A stretch of 64,000 nucleotides of DNA from Reticulascus tulasneorum (GCA_001557505.1 LSAX01000009.1:1922001-1986000), one strand, 5' to 3'. Positions 36,141 to 51,319 are shown, numbered from the stretch's first letter. Numbers and translations: made by a program. Notes: a model not told the origin generated them from the letters alone.

Positions 36141-36563
36141 GTAAGTCGTCAGCCACCCGGTCCGTCTTGTTGTTGTTGTTCGCGCACTCGCTTCGTTCGC
36201 CCGTCGCTTTTGCCCATGATTTCCGTCTGCCTTGTCTTGCCTTGTCCTCTCCCCTTCCCCTTCCCCCTCCCAAAAGAGAAAAAGCCCATTACCTACCTAG
36301 TGCGCCTCGGTGACTCTTCATTGCCCAAACGAAGCATCCAGATGAAAATCTGGCCGCCTGCGCCTTTCGCCCCTCGGTGTGAGCGCGCTCTGGTTGCTGT
36401 CTCCCCGTGCCTTTTGCCCATCACCGTCGCCTATTGGGCCTTTTGGTCGTCCGTTTCTTCCCCATCCTCCTTCATCTGCGTTCGCAGCTGCCTTCGAGTC
36501 AGTGAGACGCGAAAGCGGTGTAATACTACCCAAAACCTCGTTGTTCTTGATTCATTTTTGCAG
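36141..36563 (+). other. Candidate 5' UTR intron of the leucine-rich-repeat gene
   Basis: A consensus donor (CCGAAG followed by GTAAGTCG) and a strong acceptor (TTCATTTTTGCAG) define a possible 423-nt leader intron about 350 bp before the start codon. The surrounding sequence is pyrimidine-rich leader-like DNA. Confidence 0.45.
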
Positions 36564-36915
36564 AAGAGCGCCCCTGTGTCTTGCCGATTCCGTGACAGAT
36601 GAGAGTGTCGCAACGTACTACCCCTCCTACACAGTCTCCAGCACCGCCCCGTCCCACCACATCAGTCACAACCACGGCCGAGCACAAAAACCTTAGGCTT
36701 CTGTTGCTAATATATGTTCCACAGGTGGCTGCAGTAGAGCCGACTACGACTGATACTCGTGTCATTCCCGCGCAGCAAGTCGAGTACGAAAGGCGGTAGA
36801 ACGACCCCTAGGACCCTTATTAGACACCTTGTGTCCCGCCCGTCCTGTTTTATTCCCCCCATAGATCTCCCATCCCGTAACCATATTTGCCCTCGATGCA
36901 TCCCCAGCCATAAGC

Positions 36916-39582
36916 ATGGATTCGGAAGACGGGGAGTTGTTCATAAAGGTAAGATGGTCTTGTCTGGTCGTCTTCCCGGACGGCATCACCTTCTCGGGCG
37001 ACGTGCTAACCCGCCTGGTGTAGCAACTGGCCAGCTTCGTGCGTACGCACGAAAAGGCACTTGCAAACGCGTTGCAGTTTCGAAGACAGGCAGTGTCTCG
37101 ACATGGATCATCGCAGAGCGTTAGTTCGGTCGCCGTGCCGCCATCTCCTACTGTTCCCGAGCGACCTGCGACGTCGGCTTCGTCCTCGAGTTCGCTTGCA
37201 GCAGCGTTATCGCTTGGGTCTCTAAACTTCACCTCCCATACTGTGAAGTCGGCGAAGCTGGCCCTAACCCCACATCACCTATTTTACCTCTTGTCCCGCT
37301 TCGAAGAGCTCGCCATTCCTGTAGGACCTATGAAAGTTCGTCTTGAGAACCTCCACGATAGCTCGACTTCGGCGAATTATGTATCCTTCCTGAGCAATAC
37401 ACAACGATCGAAGAGTCGCGGATCAGACCATGGGTCTATACACTCGGTCTCTAGCGTAAGAAGCGTAATGTCAGGTATGTCTGCCTTGTGGGCCAGTTTC
37501 GGCCTTGGCGCTAGCATCTCTGCTGCACGAACCGAAAGACAAAAGGCTGCACTTCAGGCGGATCTGAAGTATCTGTATTCGGCATTTACCAAGATTCCGA
37601 CCCTTCGCCTAGCCCCAGACTGGCGTGCTCGGCTCATCCGTGGTTATGAGGAATTTCCATTTGATTCTGCTGTGCCACTGTACGTCTTCAAGAACGTTCA
37701 AGCACTCGAAATCAGTGGCATAGATTTCCGACAATTCTTCGGCTGGGATCGTCTTGCTGAGCAGCTGAGGTCACTGACGTTGAAACGCGCAAGTGTGGAT
37801 GATCCCGCCGACATCCTTATAGACATTGTACTTGATGACATGGACAAGAGGCGAAGGCGGTCCTCCAAGGCCCACGCATCTCCTACCACCACCTGGCCTG
37901 CCAATACTAGTCCACGACGCAGTCCGACCATTCCACATGCTGAACTACACAAGTCCATGTCCGCCCCAGGCTCCCCTGAACCGCGGAGTTCTTCCGTCGA
38001 GCTCGGAGTCGGCTCGGTCAACACAAGCGATACGGCCGTGGACGATACAGCTGGTGATAGCAGACGACCCTCCTTGGTCAGGGCGGATACGGATGAGCCG
38101 AGGTCGCCCATCAAGCAGTCTAGGCCCCGGAGTAACTCGCCGTCGAGACCTGCCAGCTCTCGGAATGCCTCCACTCATGTGCGTGGAGGCCACAAGGTTA
38201 GACGCTCGGGCTCAGGCAGCTCGCACTCCAGCCTGTCGGACTCTTGGCATCATGCTCGTGGCGGGAGCTCGTCTAATCTCCTCAGCATGGGCATCCTACC
38301 CGCGTCCAAGTGGCGATTCCTCAAGCATCTCAGCTTGGCAGACAATTCAATGACTTCTGTCCCCGCCACCAGCTTATCCCCTCTGGCAAACACGCTGCAT
38401 TCCTTGGATCTGTCGGCGAACCTGTTCACGCAGATTCCTGATAGTCTTGCCACGCTTACGGCCCTTCGTGCCTTGAACCTCTCTCACTGCATGATCGACT
38501 CCCTGCACTCTTTGACTCGCAATCCTTTGCCGGCAATCACTGCCTTGAACCTCCGAGGTAACCGATTGCAATCTCTTGCTGGCGTCGAAAAACTCTACCC
38601 CTTGGAAAGACTGGACCTGAGAGACAACCGTTTAACGGATCCAATGGAGCTTGCGAGACTCACCGGCATTCCCGATATCCGTGAAATCTGGGTGGAGGGT
38701 AATCCATTCACCCGAACCCATCGAGATTACCGCACTACCATTTTCAACCTCTTCCGCAAGACGCCTGGATACGCAGAGGACATTGTGATTGACGGCTCTG
38801 GCCCTGGTTATACAGAGAAGAGGTATCTGGTTGAACGTACCCCGGAGCCCGCCGCGGTACCCGTTGTGAAGCCTCCTCCGGCGGACATTCCTGCGGTCGA
38901 TGTGAGTAAACCAGCAATCATATACGACCTTCCTCGCGAACCCTCTGTTCTACGTAAGGAACGCCCGACCCCGAAGGCTGTTACCAGCGAAGTGAACACC
39001 AGCTCCACCCGCCGGCGTAAAACCCCGAAGCGACGGATTGTAGACTTGGCCACGACGGATTCCTCAGTATCGGTCACTCCTATCGTTCCCGTCCCGCCTG
39101 TACCCGCATTCCCGTCGGATATTAGGGTCCTCGCAGCAAATGCCACGGCATCAGCTGCAGGTTCTGATAGCAACTATCGCATCTCTCAACCGCCAGAAAC
39201 TCAGACGCCCATGCCCTCGTCTGTACTGATGGAGAGCCGAAGGGCCAACTCCCAACCCGAGGTGCCACGCATTGACACCAGCATGATACCGGAGCTTCCT
39301 CCCATCTATGCATCCCACGACGCCAAGTCAGACTGGAAAGAGTCTGACAACTGGGACGTCAGCGGAGAGATGTACCGTCGCAAGATTGAGGCTTTGCGAG
39401 ATAAAGTTGGGAATGGTTACCTCAGTGTGCTCAGCGAGGAGAGCTGGGATCCCTCTCGCCCACCAACCTACACTGTACCGGACTTCAGTCCCGCCTCTAC
39501 CGTCCGGCCCAGTCCTACCACTCCCCGAACCAACAGCAATCCTCAGCCTCAGGCCATTCATAGTGGCCGAACATTGGGCTGA
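36916..39582 (+). CDS. Leucine-rich-repeat protein, possibly STK11IP-like
   Basis: Exon 1 (36916-36948, 11 codons) joins exon 2 (37024-39582) across a 75-nt phase-0 intron, giving 863 residues. The first 220 residues include a Ser-rich stretch and a globular segment (ALTPHHLFYLLSRFEEL, VPLYVFKNVQALEISGIDFRQFF). A long Ser/Arg/Pro linker follows. A block of leucine-rich repeats spans about residues 440-590 (LKHLSLADNSMTSVP, LHSLDLSANLFTQIP, LRALNLSHCMID, ITALNLRGNRL, LERLDLRDNRLTD) and ends in an LRR cap-like IREIWVEGNPF segment. The C-terminal 270 residues look disordered. The order of domains recalls LKB1-interacting protein STK11IP, but that is inference. It is probably a cytosolic scaffold. 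Confidence 0.85.
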
Positions 39583-42500
39583 TGCAAAGTTGGCTTGATC
39601 ATACACGTGATACCCTTATGATACCCACCCTCTGACTTTGGGTCACATCGTAGCATGATGGTTTTGAGGCTTAGTCCCAAGATGTCGTGTTTCTATTTCT
39701 TTTCTTGCTTGTGTTAATGGTCGACTTTTCATGATATCACGGAGCATAGCGTACAAGGCGTTCGGAAGGCGGAACTCATTCTCATTCGGCTTTTACTTTC
39801 AAACCAGCACGCATTAAATTCATTTCGATGGCACGCCTGCTGGAGGAGGGTGAAGAGCCTGTTAGAGATGTTATTCAGACCAGCAGGTTGTCTCCATGTC
39901 CCAAACTTCCCGAGATTTGGGGCCTTATATGGAATAGACACAGACGAAGACACGAGTTCAGGTCATTGGAAGGCATGAATTTTGGGAAATTTCAATTGTT
40001 GTGGCTTATTTTTGTCTCGCACCATTCTGGGGATTTGGACATGGAGTTTAGGGCTGCCCGGGTCAGGTTTCTTTCCCTCGAGACGTTGGCATCGTGTGGC
40101 ATGAAAAACTCCGCATTTGTTTTCATCGTTTGCATTGCAAATGGATCTCGGTAGAAGATTTCTTGTCAGAGAGGCAAGGTGGTCGGCGGGTAGTTTAATA
40201 CATGAAGACATGCAGTTTCCGTTTCACATCTTTCTCTCGATGCGTCCCGAGCTTCAAATGATTCTGTAGGTCTGGAATGTGTCGAATCGACATGACTAGC
40301 CGAGGGACCGCTAGGAACCCAGTCGAGCAGCGGGTTGCTCTTTGATTTCGCGTCGGACTCAGGCGGCAAAGCAGCATTGCAGCCAAAAATGATGACCATT
40401 ATTATCATGCCGTTGATACTCCCAAGCCATGTCTTTGCGGTGAAGAGCTTGGTCTCGATATGGTCTGCGGAAAACTGGTAGCTACAAGCCTCGATGCAAA
40501 TGTAGATATGTTCATGACCCTTACTTAGGTCTTCGGTGCCATGGTATCATCTATGGCAAGCTCCATTGTACGTCTCTCGCCGGTGAGGAATCTTATCAAT
40601 GGCTCTATCGACATATGTGCTCGTAAATCTCGAACGATTCAATTGAACGCTTGGCTCGCGAGCCTATGTGTTGAAGGCCCCTATGGGCAGCATGGTGTCT
40701 ATCAAAACATCGTTCTGCCATCTATTCTTTTTGCTTGGTTCGGGCCGGATTGTTCTTGGGAAGGCCAAAGGAACACGAATCCAGGACTTTGCTCGTCGGT
40801 ATTGACACAAATCACCAAAAGCAAGCAGCTTCGTTGCGATCAGCGAATTAAATGTCTAGAAGTAGCTACGATTTCGAATTCAAAGGCATATGTTTAAAGG
40901 CGACTGGCAACGATGTCAAATGCTGATTTCCTCTGTAATCTCATCCGTTAAGGTTCCCTCGCCAGCTTAAGGCATCACGATATCTCAGGGTAGACGCAAG
41001 TTGAACGTTAAGAGAGAGAGGGGCAATGGGGAATAAAGTTACGACTTGGCAAGCGCGTAGGAATGCCAATGCTGGAAGTAGAACCCGACTTGATCAGAGC
41101 ACCTTAGGCAGGACTGCTCTTCGAATTGGCTTCGCCGAGCGCCTCCATTCTACATGCTCCCTGCAAGACATCGCTCACTTATGCGCGTCATTGTAGGGTA
41201 GCGTTGCAACGCTAAAGGAATCGAGAAGCGATGGGGTGGCGGTGAGTCAGTGTACTGCACCTTAGTATGATGATGACGGGGGGAGACAAAATCTGCAAGA
41301 TGAACGATGGTCGGGACGATTTGGGGGGCCCTGGGGAGGAACAAGGGGGAATTGTGCTTGGCCAAGGGAATGAAGAATTTGGATGCTGCAAGATGGCGTA
41401 GCACCGTCCGGGGAGAGTAAGCCGACCATGTGGCAGCTTCCTGGTGGCCACGGCCTACGGAAGTATACGATAGACCCGGCAAGCCACTTCATATCCATGG
41501 CCGCGTCGGGAGCGACCCAAGAGCATGGGTCGGAATCCGGGGTAAATCGATTTGGCATCAGGATCCCAGGATTCCTGACGACTAGTTTTAGTTTGTTAGT
41601 GCCTGGGCTAATGGGGTAAGGCATGTCTCGTTGGCTCGTTGGTTTGCTAGCCAACCTCTTTGTGCCCTGCTCTCCGTCGACTTTTATTTTTAAATTTTAC
41701 CTACTACGAAGTGCCTAGTCTAGTAGGTCAGTCAACAATGTAACTGTCTTCAATTTTATTTTTGTCTGTCGGGTTGGTCGATTGATTGAATGCAATCGGT
41801 TTCGTTCCACATGGCACAGGGACCTACGACAAGACGCGGGTGCCTCACTCAAATTCAACGACAATTACGTGATGTGCTGGGCGAAAACTACCCTAGGTAC
41901 CTGTTCAATTGCAGCTTCGGCGATGCAAGCAATCATGTCGACGTTGATTGACAGGCCCCTCTGCGAGTGCTGTGGGTAAGGTGAATTATTGACAGGTACG
42001 GGCGTGCCCCCTCCCCCCCCATGCGCGGCGACTGGTGAAATCAGATGGTGCGCGCGGTCTTGAGTCAGGAAGCGTCTCGATTTTTAGTTGGCGTAGCCAA
42101 GACTTGTGCAAGGCAGGATGCCGTGCGGGTCGGTAGCTATAGATAGGTAAGGTAGCTGGTAGCGAGAGTAAATTACAATTCAATCCAGGTCAGTGGGCTC
42201 TTGCGAAGAATACTGGAGATTGACTCGACCACTCAGATGTTGACGGGCGAATGTGATATATGTATGGACAGCATGCCACACCAGCCCGGATCTTTTACAC
42301 GCACTAAGAAATTAAAAAAGTAGGCACGAAGTACGGCTGGACCCCTGCCCGATGGGGAAACCTGACTAATCATGCATCCCCTGCGGCTAAGACTTGCAAA
42401 AGGGTCCGTGCGCTCCAACTTCACGCGTTCTCTGTTTTTCGCAGGAGGGACCCCCAGAGCCTCCAGTTCGACGTCACGCCGTCCGCTGATGACAGTCCCA

Positions 42501-42716
42501 ACCCCTTTCCGCCTCACATCACCCTGAGCATCACCTAGTGAATCGGTTGCGTGCTGGCTGAGCGTGCGCTGAACCCATACCTCAAATGCCCCTCACCTCC
42601 TGTCAGCCGCATATCCAGTCCGCGCCACACCCACCCTTGACGCGGTGATCCAGCTCTCCCTGCCCTCCCAGCCCCATCGAGAGTCGACAAAATTCTGGGA
42701 AAACGACAAGAGATAG
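39583..42716. other. 3.1-kb intergenic region, no gene recognised
   Basis: Contains the 3' end of the leucine-rich-repeat gene and the promoter of the Nto1 gene. ORFs up to 130 codons on either strand show no family resemblance. No repeats of note. Confidence 0.5.
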
Positions 42717-45700
42717 ATGGCGCCGAAGCCTGTAACCCCGCGCAGGCCACCAACCGGTCGCAAACGCGGACGACCACCAGGAACGACGAATGCTGCCCGC
42801 CGCGCTCGAGAGCTAGCTGGTACGCCAGCCACCACAAACCCAACCCGTCTTGCGCGGGAAATCACAACGCTTGCGCTTGCGCAGTCTGAGCCCCCCCGAA
42901 GAGACGGAGATACATACCAGGAGGAGCAGGCGGTGGCGGCCGCTTCATACTGGAGGACGGCACCGAGTCACCGAACATGGTGGTGCGCCGACCTCGGGAA
43001 CCACGAGAACCACGGACTCTCTCCGCCTTGGTGCCGAGAAGAGAGCGCAGCGCGCGCATAAGGACGGCCATGGACCCTGACGAGATGCAATACAGCTCGG
43101 CCGCTGCTGTTGCCGCCGCGATGGCCCAGAGCGAGGGCTACAAGCCTAGAGAGGAGCGGGGTTGGGAAGAGTTCCACCCCAACCTCGATATCGATAGACC
43201 CTTTATGGTTTTCAACTCCGAGGATGTGGACGGGATTTCCAAATCGGTTCCCGGAACACCTGTAGCACCCACAACCCCGCGGAACGGCTCGCATACCCCC
43301 TTGAAGGAAGTGAACCCAGCCTCCACCGGGAACACCCCAATACCGCACTCGAGCGTCATGTTTCCTACACCACATGGATTGATCGAAACACCTCATAAGA
43401 GACGAGTTGGCCGCCCGCCTCGTGACCCTGTGTCGTTTTATGGCACTCGAGAGTCTGGCTTTGCTGGGACCCCGAGAACACCTCAGGTCCTTCCCATCCG
43501 TAACCAAACTCCGAAGGAGCGCCTCGACTTGAAGGCGCCTTCTTACCGCAAGACGAATCGCATTGAGCTGTTTGAGAGTAAGGGCTTCGGCCAGGCTCGA
43601 TACGTGGACAAATCGATGATGAATGTGGGGTACCAAGAAAGCGACAACTACATTCGACCTGAGCGGAGGTTGATCAAGGCAACCGACTCGAACATAGAAG
43701 AAGACCTTGAACAAGCCTTGGCGTCCAAAGCTGACGGCGAGACGGCACCACATACCTCTGGCCCGGTTGGCCGTGTCGAATATGACATGGACGAACAAGA
43801 CGATACCTGGCTGGATATGTATAACATGGACCGCAGGAAAAGCGACCTGGAGCCCATCACTCGTGAGATATTCGAGATCACCATCACAAAGATTGAGAAG
43901 GAATGGCATGCCTTGGAGAAACGAATACCGAAACCTAATCCCAAACCTCCGCAAACACATCGTCCTCGATCCAGCTCTGCAGCCGCTGTGAATGGCGAGC
44001 CGCAGGTAGGCGAAGAGCAGGATAGTAAGTGCGCGATTTGCGATGATGGCGACTGCGAGAACACAAACGCGATTGTGTTTTGCGACGGCTGCGACTTGGC
44101 GGTTCACCAAGAGTGCTATGGTGTGCCATTCATACCCGAAGGACAGTGGCTCTGTAGGAAGTGCCAGCTTATTGGGCGAGGAATTCCCGTAAGTTCCCCA
44201 TACCGACAACGGTGTCCCAACACTTGGGAACTTTACTAATCCTTTTCTGGCAGACTTGCATCTTCTGCCCCAACACAGATGGCGCATTCAAGCAGACCAA
44301 CTCTTCCAAATGGGCACATCTGCTGTGTGCAATGTGGATCCCAGAAGTTACTCTTGGCAATCACACCTTCATGGAACCCGTCATGGACGTAGACAAGGTT
44401 CCCAAAACACGATGGAAGCTCAGCTGCTACATCTGCAATCAAAAGATGGGAGCTTGCATACAGTGCGGCAACAAGTCATGCTACCAGGCATTTCACGTCA
44501 CCTGTGCTCGGCGATCAAAGCTGTTTCTTAAGATGAAAAACAGCCAAGGATCTCTTGCGGTCCTGGATAATAACATGATCTTGAAAGCCTTCTGCGATAA
44601 GCACTGCCCTCCGGACTACGCCCAGGAAAACAGGGTTAGTCAAGCGACCAGGGAGGCAAAGAAATTCTACAGGCGAACAATGAAGGGACGCATATGGGCG
44701 GATGATCAGGCCGCGGCTCATGCCCTGGCTGCCACTCATCGTCACGCGATTACGGAGCACCCGCCAGACGAGAGCCAGATGACGGGCGCGAAGCTCTCGT
44801 CTATGATGGGAGACAAGAAAAAGGGCCAAGCGGGGAAGCCCATCTGGAAGCTTCCGTCGGGAGCCCCCGTAGTCCCACAAGCCGTGTTCAGTCTGGTCGA
44901 AGCGTCCCTCTCGCGTTTTCCATTTCGGAAGCGGAAAGATTTCGTCAGTGAGGCTTGTAGGTACTGGACATTAAAGCGCGAGGCGCGCCGTGGGGCTGCT
45001 CTTTTGAAGCGCCTACAGCTCCAAATGGAGGCGTTCTCGTCGATGGAGCTCACGCGACGCAATTTCGCCGCGATGGGTCCGGTTGGCAAACCTCGGCTGA
45101 CTAGGAGAATCGGCTTTGCAGAGACCCTGATCAAAGATCTAGAGCAGCTCAAGGCACTTTCCGATACACTCGTCCAAAGGGAACAAGAGAAGCTCGATGC
45201 CGTGGAACTGGAGCAGGAATTTGTGGATATGTGCTACTTTCCAGTAGCAAGACTGATGTTCCCAATAGTTGAGAAAGCCTTGTCGTAAGTGCTCTGGCCA
45301 AGCTTGTGGAGGTCCGGCTAACAGTTGAAACAGGCTCGATAAGAATGTATTCCAAGAAGGACTTGCAAATCTGCAGACGAAGCTGGAGGATCGGTTCTAC
45401 TCCACCGCGCTCGCATTTGCTCATGATCTCTGTGAGGTCATCAACGTGGGAATCAACACCGAGCCCAAGAAGGTAGAGGTGGCCACGCTGTCCGAAGGCA
45501 TAGTCACCTCGCCCGTCAAACAGACATATCAAGACCCCAGACAGCGAAAGACTCTCTGCAAAAGAATTCTGAGGGCCGTCCAGCCGCAACTCGAAGCTGC
45601 CATTAGGACAGAGTCAGAAGTCACCAACAAAGCACTGGATACCCTACTCAAAGAGCTCGAGGGTATGATAGAAGCAAGTATCGAGTTCCGACAGCCATCC

Positions 45701-46393
45701 ATCACTGTCTCGCAAGGCGAAGATACCTCGGAGCCGAGTCAAGATGTGATCATGGTCGATGCGCCGAATGGACAAATAACTGTGGCCGGCGAGGAGAACG
45801 GCGAAAAGGGCGACGACGACGAGACTGGCGCCGGCGAGGCTATGGACGTTGACGAGGACGACGTGGATGGCAGCAACATTGAGGTAAACACTTCTAGCCT
45901 GGCGAAGTCGAACGGAGTCCGGCCTTCGAGATCTTTGGTGGGAGGGCTGGACGACCATGGCAAGACTTCGGAGAAGCTGGATGCTGTTTTGACCAACGGG
46001 ATCAAATCCTCGGACACTCCGCCAGCATCGAACGGCTACGTTGCGATGCCTCGGCCGTCGCAACCAGCACCGCCAACGCCGCCTCAATCTAATGGCAGCC
46101 TTGGCAAAGAATCATCTGATCCATTATCAGAAGGCGGCATTCCTTGGTACCTCAAGGATTTCAAGCCTCGTGGTACGACAGTCATGGAAGAGCAGTGGAC
46201 TGGCAGGGACGCGGTGCGTAGTCTTACCGAGGACTTGACAGACATGGACGACGACGAGCTCAAAGGCCTCGAGTTTGACGTCGAGGACAGCACAATAACC
46301 GCTTCTCCTAACGGCGGCGAGGTGACGATCGTCAGCAAAGCCAAGGCCAGCAAGGTACGGAAGCGCACGAGGACATCTGGCAGGAGACGTTGA
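42717..46393 (+). CDS. NTO1: NuA3 histone acetyltransferase complex subunit Nto1 (PHD-finger, BRPF/Jade relative)
   Basis: Nto1 is the scaffold and chromatin reader of the NuA3 H3 acetyltransferase. Proposed exons are 42717-42819, 42891-44188, 44254-45284 and 45334-46393, giving 1163 residues. An AT-hook-like KRGRPPG lies near residue 20. The enhancer-of-polycomb-like segment contains EERGWEEFHPNLDID and YDMDEQDDTWLDMYN. A C4HC3 PHD finger starts at Cys415 (CAICDDGDCENTNAIVFCDGC, HQECYG, WLCRKC). It is followed by the zinc knuckle and extended PHD (CIFCPNTDGAFKQ, WAHLLCAMWIPE, CYICNQKMGACIQC, FHVTC). The first join is uncertain: the 71-nt intron must skip an AG at 42883-42884 and use the AG at 42889-42890, or else one base is missing in a 7-C run at 42891-42897. 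The later joins are firm. Confidence 0.9.
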
Positions 46394-49300
46394 GCGAGGA
46401 AGTCAGGGTGACTGATTTGAGTCACAAAATGAACCAGGAAGCCCATGTATATGTCTGAAGCTTGTATTTGTATGACGCTGGCTTTCCTTTCCTTTCTCTC
46501 GCGTGACCGATGGGCACCCAGTCGGCTGCGATTGGACCCTTTTTTTGGTCGGGCTTTTCTATTTTCTCCCTTTTGCCGTTGCAGTGAGGCGTTCAGAGGG
46601 ATGCTCAGACACATTAGTTGCACTGATACACCGTCATGGCTTGAGCTGGCGTTTATACAGCGTGGGTTTGCGCAGGGACAGGATCTTCTAGTTGCTGTCG
46701 ATGGTCTAATATAGGCTCTAGTGCAAATATAGTGGTGAATAGGTACATGTCATCCTCAGCTGCCCTAATAATGCGAAGTGTGCATGAATAAGAAACAAGA
46801 AAAAGATGAAAGGACAGTCGTCGCTAGTTCTTGGGGATTGAGACGGGGGGGACCTGGCAGTAGGCTCAGCTATGGTGGGGTTTGCTCAAGATGAGGCAGA
46901 TCAGTGGGCAGCCGCGGGAGCGTGACATGGATGATGGACATCTACCTGAGACTGTCTATATATCAAATACAGAGAGAAGATTGTTGTCACTTCTTCCTCC
47001 AATTCGTCGGGGGCATTTCATTTGGATGGTTTGTTCGGGTCACGTGATCGTTTGCTAGAGTTGGACGCCGAATTGGGAAGTTCCAAAAAGTGGGTAAAGG
47101 TTGGGATGCACATGAGCGATGACAGCATCAAGAGGGGCAGCTCTACCACTTTAGGTATGGAGTACTACTTGGTCTACCTTAGAAGGCGGGGCAAGTAGAA
47201 TACTTATCGCTGCATGCAAGGTCGGCCTTGAGACAGTTCCACGGCCAAGCGCTGGCCCAGCTTTGACGTCGCTACGTACCTCACTCTTTTGCACGACTCC
47301 TGGAAGGTGCATCTCTCCTGTTCTTCCCCCCTGCGGAGCCGTTTCGTGAGCGGGAGAAAAAGTAGAAGAATATGATTAAGATAATGCGTCAAGCGACGTC
47401 ATCTTGAAGGTCCCGGGGTTGAAGGCATAAAACGTGGGAAATGAATAAGATGTCCCTCGTCTGCGATTTTTCAGCAGTCGACCGAGCTAGATCCGTGTCT
47501 TTTGCCTTGACCGCCTTTGGTCTTAGTCGGCAAACCTTGGTCTTAAGTGGTTGCGGATTAAGCACTTAGGGTTTCTGAGGAGCGAATAGGAGCGGGCGCC
47601 CGCCCTGACTGGTTGCCTCTTGGTGCGTGGGATTGTTGGGGGAGATGGTCCAGTCGGCAGGAGGCTAGGCGACTTGCAAGCACTGAATGATGTGTACGAA
47701 TCCAGATGTGCATGCCAGAATCGGACAGGTTGGCACGTTGGGAGACCACCTGAGAATCCGATACTGCCAACTTCCCAGGGGCAAAACGTGTGGGATCCTG
47801 GCGTCAAAAATCGCGGGACGGGGTGGCCATCGAGGTGGTGGCTGTGTGCTGGCTAGTACCAACCTTGGTGTCAGGTAGGTAGGTAGGCAACCATCAGCGG
47901 GGGTGGACATTTGGGCGTGGGCCGTTTCTAACTCATCGGTACTCGGAAAGCTGGATGTGAGAAAGGGGAGCGGTTATTCATCACAGCTGTTGAGTACCTA
48001 GAGAGAGAGAGGTGCGAAGGTGTAGGAGCTCGACAGGCGACCTGTTGTCCTGTAGAGCTCCCCATCCGATATGCGGTGCTTAGATGGTGCGTAGGTCTTA
48101 ACGAAAGACGGGGCGCATCTGACATGAGGGAAGGATATCCGGCTTTCCACCCCCGTTCCCCAATTTATTACCTGGACGGACTGCCCTGTTGATCTATGGG
48201 ATCGAAACCGGGGAACAGATCGACGGAAGAGGAGTTGCTGACGAACGACCGCAGTCTTTACGCGTGACAAGCAGTCGATCTCCCAACAGTTGACCTTCAT
48301 CCGGATCTCGAGAGTGGGGTGGGCCATTGTTCATGGTGCGTGTGGGTAGGAGAGAGAAGACCTCTTGGGGGGGGTTGTTGCCCAAGTCCCGATCTTCCGG
48401 ACATCCAGAGGAAGCGCGGATTTAAAAGTCACAAGATGCGCGTGTATATAGTAAAAAGGGGGGAGGAGAGAGGTTAGAAGCGAGGGTCTATTAGATTAAC
48501 TGGGACGAAAGGGGTTATTAATTGTTTATGGACCGGGGAAAGGGTGAAGAAGTGCATGAACGTGATGGATGAGAGAACCTTACTAATGAGGATGAGCGAT
48601 GATATGGGTTATGGGATTGAAGTCCAGTTAAGTGAGTGTTGATAGGCCTCTGAAGATATTTAGCATGTTCATGCTGGTAGACGTGCTGAAGGACAACTGT
48701 AAATGCCTGCCCCTAGCCCCGTGTGAGAGTATGTTGTAGTGGACTCGGACTTATTTTGCAACTTGGGTAGGGTAAGCTTGCTTAGTACCAATTGAACCTC
48801 CTAGCCGGGGCCAAGATGGTTGCCGTTCTTCCCATCCCACCCCCTGAAAGTGCACTCTCTGCCCACTGCATCCCCCCCTTCCATTTTCAGTCGGTGAGCG
48901 CCATGCACCATACCACTGCTACGGGCTCTGCCTGCGTACCCGAGTCACTGGACTAAAAGTACCTACCTAGGCTGCCTGCCTTAGGTAACTCGCCTTGGTA
49001 CTCATGTAGCAGGCTTCTGCCGAACAAAAAGGCCTCGACCACTAAGGTACCCGATTTTCTCCTGGCCCTGCAATCCCTGACCCTTTTCTCTGACCTCTCG
49101 TCCCGGAAAACTCGAACATCTTTCTCTTACCCCCAAATCCATCTGACGAGAAGAGGCAATCAGCCATATTCAAAATTTCCTCTCGAGAAATCTCATCTCG
49201 ACCCTTTTTGACGATCTGTAGTGCCCATCGCACTCCATCTCTGTAGCACGCGCGACCGAGAGACACTCCGATTCTCTCTCAGATTCATTCCGACCGGGAG

Positions 49301-50052
49301 CCCGCCCAACACAAAACACGAAATCATCCCCTCAAACCCACCACCCACCCACCCCCAAAGGGCTTTTTTTTTCTCCAGACAAAAGCCTTCCTGCCCTCTT
49401 CCCCTAACGACGACAAACGTCTGGACCAGACGTAGAATCACGACGCGGAATCCATCTCAGGATCCCCTTCTGACCCGTCGAGAGACATAATCAGTCGCAT
49501 TTGTCATTGTTTACCACGCTTGTAGCCGCTGCCGAAGCTATCAAACACACCCGAAGCCCCCAGAGGCAACCACGACGGCGAATCAATCCCACTTAGGGAC
49601 ACAACAAAGACGAAAAAATAATCACCACCCCCAAAAGGACTCGAGACACTGCCAGACATCTGTGCAGACTTTGTAGTCATCCTTGGTCATACATTAGCTT
49701 TCTCGCCTCGGAAAGCAACCCAAGAGCTGAGATCACTTCATTTGTGAGTTCAGCTACCCGTCACTCTCTTCTTGCCGCCTCTCCCCCCTTCCTCCCTTCC
49801 GCACCGTTCTCCCATCACCCTTTTGCCATTCTACCGCACGTCCTCCCCCGACCACGTCAACAATCCACGCGAGTAACGCGATATTAACGAGCCTCTGCGG
49901 TTGTTCAGCACCTAGAAGTGAGTCGCACCCGAATATCATCGGCCGTCCACTCCGGAACCCCGCAATCCCACTCCCGCGATAGAGCTGCTTGACGCACGCG
50001 AAACCACCCCTCGGTATCTGCGGGCCATCTCTCTGGCTGGTGAGGATCCAAG
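46394..50052. other. 3.7-kb intergenic region and PP1 leader, no gene recognised
   Basis: Begins with the Nto1 3' region. A CACGTG palindrome lies at 47041-47046 and GGTA repeats near 47874-47888. From about 48830 the sequence is C/T-rich and probably forms the promoter and long leader of the PP1 gene. No ORF resembles a protein family. Confidence 0.5.
49744..49918 (+). other. Candidate 5' UTR intron of the PP1 gene
   Basis: A donor (TTT followed by GTGAGTTC), a TATTAAC branch-like site near 49880 and a TTGTTCAG acceptor define a possible 175-nt leader intron 134 bp before the PP1 start codon. Confidence 0.4.

Positions 50053-51319
<1,267 letters not shown>

Larger units (their letters stand above)
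28459..36915. other. 8.5-kb tract without a recognisable gene
   Basis: The largest gap in the window. ORFs are all under about 170 codons and none resembles a known family or continues across plausible introns. There is no obvious AT-rich RIP signature, terminal repeat or transposase frame. It holds long homopolymers (poly-G 33559-33577, poly-C 35351-35371) and GGTA runs near 35130-35160. From about 36000 it becomes the pyrimidine-rich promoter and leader of the leucine-rich-repeat gene. Confidence 0.5.

Noticed and set aside
42968..44287. A 439-codon open frame on the minus strand
   Set aside because: It is antisense to the Nto1 exon with clear PHD and scaffold motifs on the plus strand, and the antisense protein resembles nothing known.
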